From: Actinophytocola sp035634895
Lineage (GTDB): Bacteria > Actinomycetota > Actinomycetes > Mycobacteriales > Pseudonocardiaceae
Reading direction: 5' to 3'
NCBI RefSeq assembly: GCF_035634895.1
Contig: NZ_DASQCC010000189.1
Span: forward strand, 46,416-110,415
Length of the DNA: 64,000 nucleotides
Under the pieces are notes generated by a model, which saw only the letters and a list, made by a program, of their open reading frames with translations, was not told the DNA's origin and did no database searches. Position numbers and translations under genes: made by a program. This document shows positions 50,487-59,032 of the stretch, piece after piece. How positions within the stretch are numbered: position 1 is the stretch's first letter; every line of letters starts with the position of its first letter.

Positions 50487-51242
50487 TCACGTGACAATCA
50501 GCTTGACGATGGCCGCCAACCCCACGACCACAATGGCCGCTCGGAGCCAGATCGGCCGCAGCCGCCGGCCGATCCGGGCGCCGACGACGCCACCGAGGAC
50601 GGATCCGCCGGCCAGCAGGGCCACGACCAGCCAGTCCACGTCCGCGGCGAACACGAAGACCACACCGGACACGAGGTTGGCGGTGGCGACGAAGACGTTC
50701 TTGACGGCGTTGAGGCGCTGGAGCGTCTCCTCCATGAGGATGCCCATGAGCGCGATGAGGATCACACCCTGCGCGGCGCCGAAGTAGCCGCCGTAGACGG
50801 CGGTCGCGAACACGCCGAGCAGCAACGGGATCCCACCGTGCGGATGCCGGTCAGGAGTGCGCTCGGCGAGCTTCCTGGAGATGAGGGGTTGCAACAGGAC
50901 GAGCGCGATCGCGACGACGATCAGCACCGGCACGACAGCTTCGAAGGCGCCGGCCGGGAGAGTGAGGAGCAGCAGGGCACCCACGACCGCGCCGAGCACC
51001 GTGACGATGCCGAACCTGACCAGGCGCCCGCCCTGTCCCTTCAGCTCCCGGCGGTAGCCGATGGCGCCGGTGACCGAACCGGGGACGAGCCCGAGGCCGT
51101 TCGAGACGTTCGCGACGACCGGTGGGTAGCCGAGCCCGAGCAGGACCGGGAACGTGACGAGCGTCCCCGACCCGACGACCGTGTTGATGCCGCCGGCGAG
51201 AAAGCCGGCGACCACCACGATCGCGATCTCCAGCGGTGTCAC
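50487..51242 (-). CDS. TauE/SafE-family sulfite/organosulfonate exporter-like permease
   Basis: The 251-aa protein has about eight membrane helices. It shows the family signature AGFLAGGINTVVGSGTLVTF near the N-terminus and a repeated VYGGYFGAAQGVILIALMGI in the second half. It moves anions such as sulfite or sulfoacetate across the membrane; the substrate is unknown. The GTG start at 51242 overlaps the VOC stop (GTGA), so the two are coupled. Confidence 0.9.
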   Translation of the reverse strand: MTPLEIAIVVVAGFLAGGINTVVGSGTLVTFPVLLGLGYPPVVANVSNGLGLVPGSVTGAIGYRRELKGQGGRLVRFGIVTVLGAVVGALLLLTLPAGAFEAVVPVLIVVAIALVLLQPLISRKLAERTPDRHPHGGIPLLLGVFATAVYGGYFGAAQGVILIALMGILMEETLQRLNAVKNVFVATANLVSGVVFVFAADVDWLVVALLAGGSVLGGVVGARIGRRLRPIWLRAAIVVVGLAAIVKLIVT

Positions 51243-51604
51243 CGGGGAGCGAAGACGCAGAACTCGTTGCCCTCGGGGTCGGCGAGCACGTCCCATTCGA
51301 TGTCGTCGTCCTTGCGGCGCACGACGGTGGCGCCGAGCTGCACGAGCTCGTCCCGGTCCCCGACCACGTCGAGGTGCATGCGGTTCTTGACGGTCTTCTT
51401 CTCCGGCACGGGGACGACCCAGATCAGCGGCCCCACGCCCGCCGGGTCGACGATCGGGACCGGCCACGCGGCCGGCCGCGCCCAGTCGTCCTTCGGCGGC
51501 TGGTGGACGTCCTTGCGGACGTAGCCCATGGCCCGGCACCACCAGTCGGCGAGGGCCTGGTGGTCGTCCGCGTCGAGACAGAGATCTTTGAAGCTCGCAG
51601 GCAT
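51239..51604 (-). CDS. VOC-family (glyoxalase-like) protein
   Basis: The 121-aa protein starts MPASFKDLCLDADDHQALAD, with a second module NRMHLDVVGDRDELVQLGAT and the C-terminal DPEGNEFCVFAPR typical of actinobacterial glyoxalase-like proteins. The start is ATG 51604; upstream frame extension lacks a ribosome site. It is coupled to the TauE gene. Confidence 0.85.
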   Translation of the reverse strand: MPASFKDLCLDADDHQALADWWCRAMGYVRKDVHQPPKDDWARPAAWPVPIVDPAGVGPLIWVVPVPEKKTVKNRMHLDVVGDRDELVQLGATVVRRKDDDIEWDVLADPEGNEFCVFAPR

Positions 51605-51651
51605 GGGCGCATCGTCGCACGTGGCGGGGGTCTTCTGCGCTACGGCGGGCG

Positions 51652-53265
51652 TCACACGGCCTTGTGGAACCAGAGCCATGGGCCGTCGGCGCCGAGCGGC
51701 CGGTAGCCGGCACGACGGAAGATCGCCAAGGAGGCGGCGTTGTCCCGGTTGACGCACGCCCGGATGGTGGTTCGGCCGAGGCCACGCTCGGCGGCGAGAA
51801 GGATGGGGACGGCGAGCTTGCGGCCACGAGCCGCGGGCGCGACCGTGATGCTGATCTCCCAGTGGTCGTCCTCGCGATCCAGCCGGACGGTGCCGACGGG
51901 TTCACGGCCGTGCTCGGCGATCAGGAGCCGGCGGCCGGGATCGTCGAGGACACGGGCGAGCCAGCCACTGTGGTCGGCGGGCGCGACGGGGTCGGTGGTG
52001 CGGGACCACGCCCGGGTCCCGGGATCGTTGCGCCACGCAAGAAGAAGGCCGGAGTCACCAACGGTCGCGGCCCGGAGAACCACAGAACCGTCGGTGTTGC
52101 CGGCGTTGCCGGTGCCGACGGCGTTGTCGGTGCCGTCGGAGTTGTCGGCGTTGTCGGTGCCCTCCGGTAGCGTTGAAACCGGGGGACCCTCGGGCGCACG
52201 AAAGTCCCTTTCGTGCGAGCCCAACCCGATCGGGGCTGTGGACAACCCCTCGCGCGCCCCGGATTCGTCGGACCCCGCTGGTAGCGTTGAGAACGGGGGG
52301 CCCCCGCGCGTGCCAATGGGACTTTCGTGCGGCGGGTGCGACAGGGATGCCTCGGCGGTTTCGGTCTCGGCGGTCTCGGCCTCGGCGGTCTCGGTCTCGA
52401 TCGCGTTGAGGATCCTGTTCGCGCCCTCGCCGTCCACGGCTGTCATTGCCTTGGCCGCCATGGCTTTTCGTCGCTCGGGGTCGAGGAGCAGGGCGCGCAG
52501 GTCGGCTGTGTGGTCGCGGGGGTCGGTGCCCAGGCCCGCTGCCAGGCCCTGCGTGACCGCCGCCTCGTACCCGGCCTTCTGGTTGTCCGCGATTCGGACC
52601 AGTGCCGCCGGGACGCCGATGCAGCACAGTTCCAGCAGCGTCACGCCCGCCGCGCTCACCACCAGGTCCGCGGACGCCAGCAGGGACGGCAGCGCCGGCG
52701 TGGGTGGGACCACCTCGACGCCCGGCACGGGCGCCGACGAGATCGCCGTCACCGTCACGGGCACGCCGGTCGCTCGCAATGCCTCCACGGCTGCCGCCAC
52801 TGCCGCCGGGGCCGCGCCGCCTCCCATCACCACCACGACTCGTGGCGGTGTCGATCCCCCGCCGCGTGCCGCCCTGGCCGCGAGGATCTCCGCTCGCAGT
52901 GGGGCGTACCGCGGACCCCGCAGTACCAACCGTGAGCCGTCGGCCGGACGGTCCGTCGTGTACAGGTTCGAGTCCACCACGATGTCCGCTCGGCGGCGGC
53001 CGAACCGTCCGTCCTCGATGGACACCACCAGTGACTGGAGCGACACCTCGCCCAGTCCGTAGTGGTCGATCAGCACCGCGTCCGCCGGTTGCGGGGACGG
53101 GACCACGGGGAGGTCGCCCAGCAGCCACTGGCCCGCCGTGAAGGTTCCGCAGAGTGTGGCGTCCCAGCCACGGGCTCGGGCCGCCGTCGCCACCGCCACG
53201 CAGCGGGACAGGTGTCCCACGCCTGTCTCGGCGGTCGCGTCGGCGCGTAGCAGCAGGGACGGCAT
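51652..53265 (-). CDS. pseG: PseG nucleotide-sugar hydrolase fused to a GNAT (PseH-like) domain
   Basis: The 537-aa protein has three parts. Residues 1-288 match PseG (RADATAETGVGHLSR with His18; ADLVVSAAGVTLLELCCIGV), which removes UDP from UDP-2,4-diacetamido-trideoxy-altrose. Residues 290-393 are a low-complexity linker with ETAEAETAE and two GPPxSTLPxG repeats. Residues 394-537 are a GNAT acetyltransferase (WEISITVAPAARGRKLAVPI, NRDNAASLAIFRRAGY), probably PseH, which acetylates N4. Its ATG shares one base with the pseF stop. Ordinary PseG is about 275-300 aa, so the fusion and linker are unusual. Confidence 0.88.
   Translation of the reverse strand: MPSLLLRADATAETGVGHLSRCVAVATAARARGWDATLCGTFTAGQWLLGDLPVVPSPQPADAVLIDHYGLGEVSLQSLVVSIEDGRFGRRRADIVVDSNLYTTDRPADGSRLVLRGPRYAPLRAEILAARAARGGGSTPPRVVVVMGGGAAPAAVAAAVEALRATGVPVTVTAISSAPVPGVEVVPPTPALPSLLASADLVVSAAGVTLLELCCIGVPAALVRIADNQKAGYEAAVTQGLAAGLGTDPRDHTADLRALLLDPERRKAMAAKAMTAVDGEGANRILNAIETETAEAETAETETAEASLSHPPHESPIGTRGGPPFSTLPAGSDESGAREGLSTAPIGLGSHERDFRAPEGPPVSTLPEGTDNADNSDGTDNAVGTGNAGNTDGSVVLRAATVGDSGLLLAWRNDPGTRAWSRTTDPVAPADHSGWLARVLDDPGRRLLIAEHGREPVGTVRLDREDDHWEISITVAPAARGRKLAVPILLAAERGLGRTTIRACVNRDNAASLAIFRRAGYRPLGADGPWLWFHKAV
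52166..52331. repeat. tandem in-frame repeat inside pseG linker
   Basis: Two copies of about 52 bp start GGTAGCGTTGARAMCGGGGG, near 52166 and 52280, 114 bp apart (38 codons). Each ends in a CTTTCGTGCG motif; the first has the palindrome GCACGAAAGTCCCTTTCGTG. This looks like a dispersed intergenic element captured in a coding region; in protein it gives the GPPxSTLPxG repeats. Confidence 0.65.
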
Positions 53266-53990
53266 CAGGACTTCTGTGCCACGGCCGCGTTGAGTGCCAC
53301 CACGTCCGGCCGGGAGCGCAGGAACGCGACCACGTCCTCCCAGCGCGGCACGTCGTCGCCCAGCGCCCGCACCACCGCGTCCAGCAGTTCGGCGTCCTCG
53401 GGGGTGTCCAGGGTGACGCGCAGGTCCGAGTTGTCCACGGCGGACACCACCCCGGCACAGCGGTAGGCCTCCGGTCGGGTGTAGATGTCCGACGTCACGT
53501 GCTCACGGTGGGTGCCCGTCGCGACCTGGTCCTGCTCCTCGAGCGTGGCGGTCCGGATCACCTCCGCGTCCAGTCCGCGCGGGTAGTGCCGGCCCAGGAT
53601 GTTCGACACGTGGTCGAGCGTCGGGTCGGCCCGCCACAGGCCCACGACCTGCGCGATCAGCCTGGGGTCGTGCAGGGGGCAGTCGGCCGTGAGGCGCAGC
53701 ACGGCGTCGCACGGGTGTGCGCGTACCGCCAGCATGTACCGGGTCAGCACGTCGTCCAGCGGGCCGCGGACGACGGCGGCGCCGCAGCGTCGTGCCTCCT
53801 CGGCGACCGCGTCGTCCGCCGGGTCGGTGGACGTCGCCAGGATCACGGTGTCCACGTTGTGTGTCCGCGCCGCGGCGCGGATCACCCAGCTCAGCACGGT
53901 TTTTCCGCCCAGCGGCCGCAGCACCTTGCCGGGCAGCCGGGTCGAGGACAACCGTGCCTGGATGACCGCGTTGACTCGCACGGGTGTCAT
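53265..53990 (-). CDS. pseF: PseF, pseudaminic acid cytidylyltransferase
   Basis: The 241-aa protein of the CMP-NeuAc-synthetase superfamily has the nucleotide-binding opening VIQARLSSTRLPGKVLRPLG, then LRLTADCPLHDPRLIAQVV and the C-terminal RVTLDTPEDAELLDAVV. Cytidylyltransferases of the SpsF type look very similar, so the exact sugar is inferred from the pse neighbours. It should activate pseudaminate as CMP-Pse for transfer. The ATG at 53990 lacks a ribosome site; pseG follows with one shared base. Confidence 0.85.
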   Translation of the reverse strand: MTPVRVNAVIQARLSSTRLPGKVLRPLGGKTVLSWVIRAAARTHNVDTVILATSTDPADDAVAEEARRCGAAVVRGPLDDVLTRYMLAVRAHPCDAVLRLTADCPLHDPRLIAQVVGLWRADPTLDHVSNILGRHYPRGLDAEVIRTATLEEQDQVATGTHREHVTSDIYTRPEAYRCAGVVSAVDNSDLRVTLDTPEDAELLDAVVRALGDDVPRWEDVVAFLRSRPDVVALNAAVAQKS

Positions 53991-54033
53991 GATGGCGCAC
54001 TGGCAGAAACACGCCGACCGGGGAGGTAACACC

Positions 54034-55017
54034 ATGGCGCTCCTGGAAGGGGCCAGCATCCTGCTCACCGGCGGGACGGGGTCCTTCGGGAAGGCGTTCA
54101 TCGCCTACGCGCTGGAGCACCTGAACCCGCGCCGACTGGTGATCCTCTCCCGGGACGAGCTGAAGCAGTACGAGGCCCGCCAGCAGTTCGCCGACGACCC
54201 ACGGCTGCGTTGGTTCATCGGCGACGTGCGGGACCGGCGCCGGCTCGAGCGCGCCATGCACGACGTGGACTACGTGGTGCACGCCGCGGCGCTCAAGCAG
54301 GTCGACACCGCCGAGTACAACCCGTTCGAGTTCGTCCAGACGAACGTCACGGGGTCGCAGAACGTGATCGAGGCGGCCATCGACTGTGGGGTCAAGAAGG
54401 TCGTGGCCCTGTCGACGGACAAGGCGTCGAGCCCGATCAACCTCTACGGCGCGACCAAGCTCTGCGCGGACCGCCTGTTCATCTCCGGCAACCACTACGC
54501 GGCCGGCCATGTGACCCGGTTCTCCGTCGTGCGCTACGGCAACGTCATGGGGTCGCGCGGCAGTGTCATCCCGTTCTTCCGCTCCCTGGCCGAGCGTGGC
54601 GAGGCCCTGCCGATCACCGACTACCGGATGACCCGCTTCTGGATCACGCTGCCGCAGGCCGTGGAGTTCGTGGTCAACTCTTTCGACCAGATGCACGGCG
54701 GCGAGTTGTACGTGCCACGCATCCCGAGCATGCGGATCACCGACCTGGCCAGGGTGATCGCGCCGAACAGCCCGACCAAGGAGGTCGGCGTCCGCCCCGG
54801 CGAGAAGCTCCACGAGGAGATGATCGCCCCGGACGACTCCCGCCGGACCCTCCTGCTCGACGACCGGTATGTCGTGATGCCGCACATCGCCGGCTGGGGC
54901 TACGAGCCCCCGGCGGGCGGCAAGTCCGTGCCGGAGGGCTTCGCGTACCGCTCGGACACCAACGACCTGTGGCTGTCCGACGACGACCTGCGGACGCTGG
55001 TGGCGCAGTATGGGTGA
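54034..55017 (+). CDS. pseB: PseB, UDP-GlcNAc 4,6-dehydratase (5-inverting)
   Basis: The 327-aa SDR-type dehydratase has ILLTGGTGSFGKAFIAYALE at residues 9-28, the active-site triad region STDKASSPINLYGATK with Lys130, Tyr138 and Lys142, and VRYGNVMGSRGSVIPFF. This is the inverting PseB pattern, which makes UDP-4-keto-6-deoxy-L-AltNAc, the first step to pseudaminate. GGGGAGG precedes the ATG. It is divergent from pseF (43-bp gap) and overlaps pseC by 8 bp. Confidence 0.93.
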   Translation: MALLEGASILLTGGTGSFGKAFIAYALEHLNPRRLVILSRDELKQYEARQQFADDPRLRWFIGDVRDRRRLERAMHDVDYVVHAAALKQVDTAEYNPFEFVQTNVTGSQNVIEAAIDCGVKKVVALSTDKASSPINLYGATKLCADRLFISGNHYAAGHVTRFSVVRYGNVMGSRGSVIPFFRSLAERGEALPITDYRMTRFWITLPQAVEFVVNSFDQMHGGELYVPRIPSMRITDLARVIAPNSPTKEVGVRPGEKLHEEMIAPDDSRRTLLLDDRYVVMPHIAGWGYEPPAGGKSVPEGFAYRSDTNDLWLSDDDLRTLVAQYG

Positions 55018-56173
55018 CGTTCGGGAGCCGAGGGACGGAGCTACCCGTCCGACACTCCCGTACGGCCGGCAGTCGGTGACCGATGAGGACATCGACGCGG
55101 TCGCGGCGGTCCTCCGCGGTGACTGGCTGACGACCGGGCCTGCCGTACGCCAGTTCGAGGAGGAACTGTCCACGCTGGCCGGCGGCGCGGCGACCGTGAC
55201 CGTGACGTCCGGCACCGCCGCACTCCACGTCGCGTACGCCGCGGCGGCCATCGGCGCCGGTGACGAGGTCGTCTGCGCGCCCATGACCTTCGTGGCGACC
55301 GCCGCCACCGCGATACTGCGCGGCGCCACGGTGGTCTTCGCGGACGTGTCACCGGAGACCGGCAACCTGCTGCCGGACGCCGCCGCGGCCGCGATGACCA
55401 CGCGCACCCGTGTCGTGTCCGCCGTGGACTACGCCGGCCACCCCGCCCAGCACGACGAGCTGGCCAAGATCGCGCACGACGGCGGCGCCCTGCTGCTGGA
55501 CGACGCCGCGCACTCGATCGGTGGCGCCTGGCAGGGCCGACCGGTCGGCACACTGGCCGATATCACCACCTTCTCCTTCTTTCCGACCAAGAACCTCACC
55601 ACCGCGGAGGGCGGCGCGGTCGCGTCGCCGATCCCGGACCTGGCACGGCGGGCCGCCGAGTTCCGCAACCACGGCCTCGTACGCGACCCCGACCGGCTGC
55701 GTTACCCCGACGAGGGCGGCTGGCACCAGGAGGTGCACGAGTTCGGCCTGAACTACCGGTTGCCCGACGTGTTGTGTGCCCTGGGCTCCAGTCAGCTCCG
55801 GCGGCTGGACCGGTTCAGGGCACGCCGCGCCGAGATCCACGCCAGGTACACCGCCGGCCTGTCCGATGTGGACGGCGTGCGCACCCCCGTGACACTGCCG
55901 GGCGCCGACCCGATGTGGCACCTGTACGCGCTGCGGGTGCTCGACGGGCGCAGGCGGGATCTCTACGAACACCTACGCGCCAACGGAATCGGCGTGCAGG
56001 TGAACTACCTTCCCGTGTACTGGCACCCGGTGTTAGAGGACCTCGGCTACCAGCGCGGCATGTGCCCGAACGCCGAGCAGTTCTATGCCGAAGAGTTGTC
56101 CCTACCTCTCTTCCCGGACCTGTCCGACGCGGACGTGGACCGTGTGATCGACCTGGTGCGTGGCTTTTTCTGA
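55010..56173 (+). CDS. pseC: PseC, UDP-4-keto-sugar aminotransferase (PLP)
   Basis: The 387-aa DegT/DnrJ/EryC1-fold aminotransferase has LPYGRQSVTDEDIDAVAAVL at the N-terminus, the cofactor TSGTAALHVA, and the PLP lysine Lys194 in FFPTKNLTTAEGG. It adds the 4-amino group using glutamate, giving UDP-4-amino-4,6-dideoxy-AltNAc, which the GNAT domain of the PseG fusion should acetylate. It overlaps pseB and shares one base with the next gene. Confidence 0.93.
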   Translation: MGDVREPRDGATRPTLPYGRQSVTDEDIDAVAAVLRGDWLTTGPAVRQFEEELSTLAGGAATVTVTSGTAALHVAYAAAAIGAGDEVVCAPMTFVATAATAILRGATVVFADVSPETGNLLPDAAAAAMTTRTRVVSAVDYAGHPAQHDELAKIAHDGGALLLDDAAHSIGGAWQGRPVGTLADITTFSFFPTKNLTTAEGGAVASPIPDLARRAAEFRNHGLVRDPDRLRYPDEGGWHQEVHEFGLNYRLPDVLCALGSSQLRRLDRFRARRAEIHARYTAGLSDVDGVRTPVTLPGADPMWHLYALRVLDGRRRDLYEHLRANGIGVQVNYLPVYWHPVLEDLGYQRGMCPNAEQFYAEELSLPLFPDLSDADVDRVIDLVRGFF

Positions 56174-56964
56174 TGGACCTGTCGCCATGGGGCTCGCCAC
56201 CGCTCGGTGCGCGCCTGGGTGGCGGTCACCGCAACGAGGTCTACCGGGCCGGCGACCGGGTCGCCCGACGCTCCCGACGCTCGCCGGCGTCCCTGGAGTG
56301 GGAGCTGGACCTCCTGGATCACCTGTCCCGCAACGACTTCACCGTTCCGACGGTGGTTCCGGCACGGGACGGCCGCCGCCACGTCGACGGCGTGGTGGTG
56401 CAGGAGTGGCTGCCCGGCCGCGAGCCGGCCGACGGCGACTGGCCGCTCGTGGCGGACGAGCTGCGCAGGCTCCATGCCCTGATGGCCGGCTGGCCACCGC
56501 GCCCGGACTTCCCCGGCACCCGTGAGCTGCTGACCCGGGATCAGGGCGGCGACGTGGACCTCACCAGGATGCCGGCATCCGTCGTGGCGACGTGCCGGAA
56601 AGCGTGGCGAGCCCTGACCGGCCCGACGACCGTCGTCCACGGCGACCCCTGCGCGGCGAACATCCGCGTCCAGGACGACGGCGGAATCGGCTTCCTGGAC
56701 TGGGACGAGGCGCGCGTGGACCACCCGTGGCTGGACCTGGGCGACCTACCCGGCCACCAGGTCCCGGCGACAACAGCGACTATGACAGCGACGACGACGG
56801 CAAGGACGACGGCAAGGACAGCGGCAGGGTCAACAGCAGCGGCGACGGCAAGCGCGAGAGCGGCCGTCGACGCCTGGGAGGTGGCGAATGCGTGGTTCAT
56901 GGAGCCAACGTATGCGCGCCGCCGCCTCGCTCGCCTGCCTGTGGATCATTTTGTGGATAACTGA
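56173..56964 (+). CDS. aminoglycoside-phosphotransferase-fold kinase in pse operon
   Basis: The 263-aa APH-fold protein has VVHGDPCAANIRVQDDGGIG (catalytic HGDxxxxN) and FLDWDEARVDHPWLDLGDLP with the metal Asp. After residue 200 it carries a Thr/Ala/Arg-rich insert of about 35 residues, encoded by a repetitive GAC/GGC-rich stretch (56772-56870), before the final helices. It is translationally coupled to pseC (TGATG). Kinases of this fold phosphorylate sugars, choline or antibiotics; here a sugar or glycan tailoring role is inferred only from context. Confidence 0.8.
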   Translation: MDLSPWGSPPLGARLGGGHRNEVYRAGDRVARRSRRSPASLEWELDLLDHLSRNDFTVPTVVPARDGRRHVDGVVVQEWLPGREPADGDWPLVADELRRLHALMAGWPPRPDFPGTRELLTRDQGGDVDLTRMPASVVATCRKAWRALTGPTTVVHGDPCAANIRVQDDGGIGFLDWDEARVDHPWLDLGDLPGHQVPATTATMTATTTARTTARTAAGSTAAATASARAAVDAWEVANAWFMEPTYARRRLARLPVDHFVDN

Positions 56965-57023
56965 CCCTGTTGTGGACAACCTGTGTGCCAGCAAGCGTTT
57001 GCGATACACATGCCTGTGGATAA
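56939..57023. promoter_or_regulatory. cluster of DnaA-box-like sites
   Basis: TTGTGGATAA (56951-56960), TTGTGGACAA (56970-56979) and CTGTGGATAA (57014-57023) match the DnaA-box consensus (reverse of TTATCCACA/TTGTCCACA), with a one-mismatch copy CTGTGGATCA at 56939. They lie in and after the end of the kinase gene and before the convergent pseI stop. No dnaA or dnaN is nearby. Confidence 0.6.
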
Positions 57024-58073
57024 CTAGATGAGATCCCAGGTCAGCGGCGTGCCCCTCACCGCGCTGACACGGAACCGCCGACCCAGGACTGTGGACAGCT
57101 CGACGGGTGGCAGCCCACCGGCCGGTCGAATCGAACGCACGTTCGAGATGGTCACCTCGTCCCCCTCCGAAACGTCGGCCACCACGTAGAGCGACCGCCG
57201 CAGCCGGAGGACCTCCCGCTCACTCTCCTTGGGCCCGATCCGGGGGACACCCAGCGCCTGCCACGCCCGCTCGGTCTCGACGGCGAGCGCGGCCAGCTCC
57301 GCCGGCTCGAGCGAGAAGTCGCTGTCCACTCCCCCGTCCGACCGGGCCAGCGTGACGTGCTTCTCGATGGCGCACGCCCCGAGCGCGACCGCGGCCACCG
57401 GCACACCGATGCCCGGAGTGTGGTCCGAGAGCCCCGGCACGACGTCGAAGGCGTCGGCGATCAGCGGGATGCCTCGCAGGTTGCTGTCCGCGGGGGACGC
57501 CGGGTAGGACGCCGTGCACCCGAGCACGATGAGCTGGTCGTTGCCAGCGGCCCGGGCGGTGGCGACCGCGGCGTGGATCTCCGCCACGTTGGCCATCCCG
57601 GTCGAGATGACCAGCGGCTTGCCGGTCCGCGCACACAGCTCGATCAGCGGCAGGTCCACGATCTCGGCCGATGCGATCTTGTATGCCGGCGCGTCGAGGC
57701 TTTCCAGCAGCTCGATCGCGGTCGGGTCGAAGGGGCTGGAGAAGACCGTGAGCCCCTGCGCGGCCGCCCGCTCGAAGATGGGCGCGTGCCACTCCCACGG
57801 CGTGTGGGCCTTCTCGTACAGGGAGTAGAGGTTCTCCCCGCCCCAGAGCGAGTGGTCGGACGAGATGCGGAACGCGGGCGTGTCGACGTCGATGGTGATC
57901 GTGTCCGCCCGGTAGGTCTGGAGCTTCAGCGCCTGCGCCCCCGACGCGGCCACGGCGTCGACGATCGCGAGGGCACGGTCCAGCGACCCGTTGTGGTTCC
58001 CGGACATCTCGGCGATGACGAAGGGCCGGTGCCCCGGGCCGACAGTGTGCTTACCGATACGGACTTCACGCAT
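57024..58073 (-). CDS. pseI: PseI, pseudaminic acid synthase (NeuB family)
   Basis: The 349-aa protein has the NeuB barrel with FVIAEMSGNHNGSLDRALAI at residues 18-37, PFDPTAIELLESLDAPAYKI, GCTASYPASPADSNLRGI, and EKHVTLARSDGGVDSDFSLE. A C-terminal SAF (antifreeze-like) domain follows, about 290-349. EMSGNHNG rather than the sialic-type version favours PseI. It condenses 6-deoxy-AltdiNAc with phosphoenolpyruvate. It lies convergent to the pseB-pseC-kinase operon. Confidence 0.93.
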   Translation of the reverse strand: MREVRIGKHTVGPGHRPFVIAEMSGNHNGSLDRALAIVDAVAASGAQALKLQTYRADTITIDVDTPAFRISSDHSLWGGENLYSLYEKAHTPWEWHAPIFERAAAQGLTVFSSPFDPTAIELLESLDAPAYKIASAEIVDLPLIELCARTGKPLVISTGMANVAEIHAAVATARAAGNDQLIVLGCTASYPASPADSNLRGIPLIADAFDVVPGLSDHTPGIGVPVAAVALGACAIEKHVTLARSDGGVDSDFSLEPAELAALAVETERAWQALGVPRIGPKESEREVLRLRRSLYVVADVSEGDEVTISNVRSIRPAGGLPPVELSTVLGRRFRVSAVRGTPLTWDLI

Positions 58074-58184
58074 ACACGCAACGTACCCCGGGCGAAAGAC
58101 ATGGCCCCCACCATGCCGCCACCGCCCGGGCCGATGCCCGAAACCGAACTGGTCAGGCCTCCTATCAAACTCCGGAAAACCGGC

Positions 58185-58406
58185 TCAGGAAGCCCGCCAG
58201 GACGACTCGCCATACGTGTCCGCCAACAGATCCCCGAAGATCAACATGCACGCCAGACAGCGTTCACCGTCGTCCGTGCACTGGATCTTGGAATTGGGGA
58301 CGCAGTGTTCGCACAGCGCCTCCCCGAAGTCGCGTCCAGCCTCCTCGTTGCCGAAGGCATGCACCCGGTTGTCGTAAGCGGACCGCCACCACTGCACTTC
58401 AACCAT
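58185..58406 (-). CDS. small conserved cysteine-rich protein (73 aa)
   Basis: The 73-aa protein has WWRSAYDNRVHAFGNE, then CEHCVPNSKIQC and CLACMLIFGDLLAD. The paired Cys look like a zinc-binding site. Proteins of this pattern are frequent in Pseudonocardiales, with no assigned role. The start is ATG 58406 with a G-rich upstream. Confidence 0.65.
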   Translation of the reverse strand: MVEVQWWRSAYDNRVHAFGNEEAGRDFGEALCEHCVPNSKIQCTDDGERCLACMLIFGDLLADTYGESSWRAS

Positions 58407-58563
58407 GTCCCGGACCCCTATCGCGCCTGTATACAGGATTCAGGGTCCACGAATGGAGTAGCGGGCAACAGAGTTGATCCCAAGACTACACAGTTCAACA
58501 TTTCCCACTTGAACGTTAAACTGTTAAGAACGGCAACGGAAAGTGACTCGAGAACCCTAACGA

Positions 58564-59028
58564 TCACTCAGCGCGATCTTCGAGCTTCCGCAGCCGGTCC
58601 TCGTACTGCGCCACGGCGGTAAGACGCACGCGAATCTGCATGTGCTCACGGCGGATCTCGTCGATCAGCGAGCGCGCCTCGTCGACCTGCGGGCCGTCCG
58701 CGGCCGGGACGGCGCTGATCTTCTCCCGCAGCGACTCCAGCTGGGACTCCTGGGCGGCCACCTGCGGGATGATCCGCTCCAGCTCGTTGGCGCTCCACTT
58801 CTGCAACCGCTCAACCTCGTCGAAGCGCCGGATCAGGTCGTCGAGGCGCCCACGCATGTCGCCGACCGTGCCGTGGTACTCGTCGTGGAGCCGGTTGATC
58901 TTGTCGTAGTAGTGCCGCAACTCCTCGAGCGGGACCCGCTCGTTGATCCGGTAGTCGATCAGGCGCTTGACGCGGTCGGACACGACCTGCCGTGCGCCCC
59001 ACAGGTTGCGAATGTTGCTCAATGTCAT
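58564..59028 (-). CDS. coiled-coil protein of glycan locus (154 aa)
   Basis: The 154-aa protein is almost wholly helical with heptads from about residue 34 to 152 (DDLIRRFDEVERLQKWSANE and later RLTAVAQYEDRLRKLEDRAE). It has no membrane helix or signal. It begins 4 bp after the GT29-like stop, so it is co-translated with that enzyme. It may be a scaffold or chain-length-type partner of the transferase; this is inference from position. Confidence 0.75.
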   Translation of the reverse strand: MTLSNIRNLWGARQVVSDRVKRLIDYRINERVPLEELRHYYDKINRLHDEYHGTVGDMRGRLDDLIRRFDEVERLQKWSANELERIIPQVAAQESQLESLREKISAVPAADGPQVDEARSLIDEIRREHMQIRVRLTAVAQYEDRLRKLEDRAE

Positions 59029-59032
59029 TCCC

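Noticed and set aside
56939..57023. Chromosomal origin (oriC)
   Set aside because: DnaA boxes are present but too few, there is no AT-rich unwinding region, and no dnaA/dnaN/gyrB neighbours.
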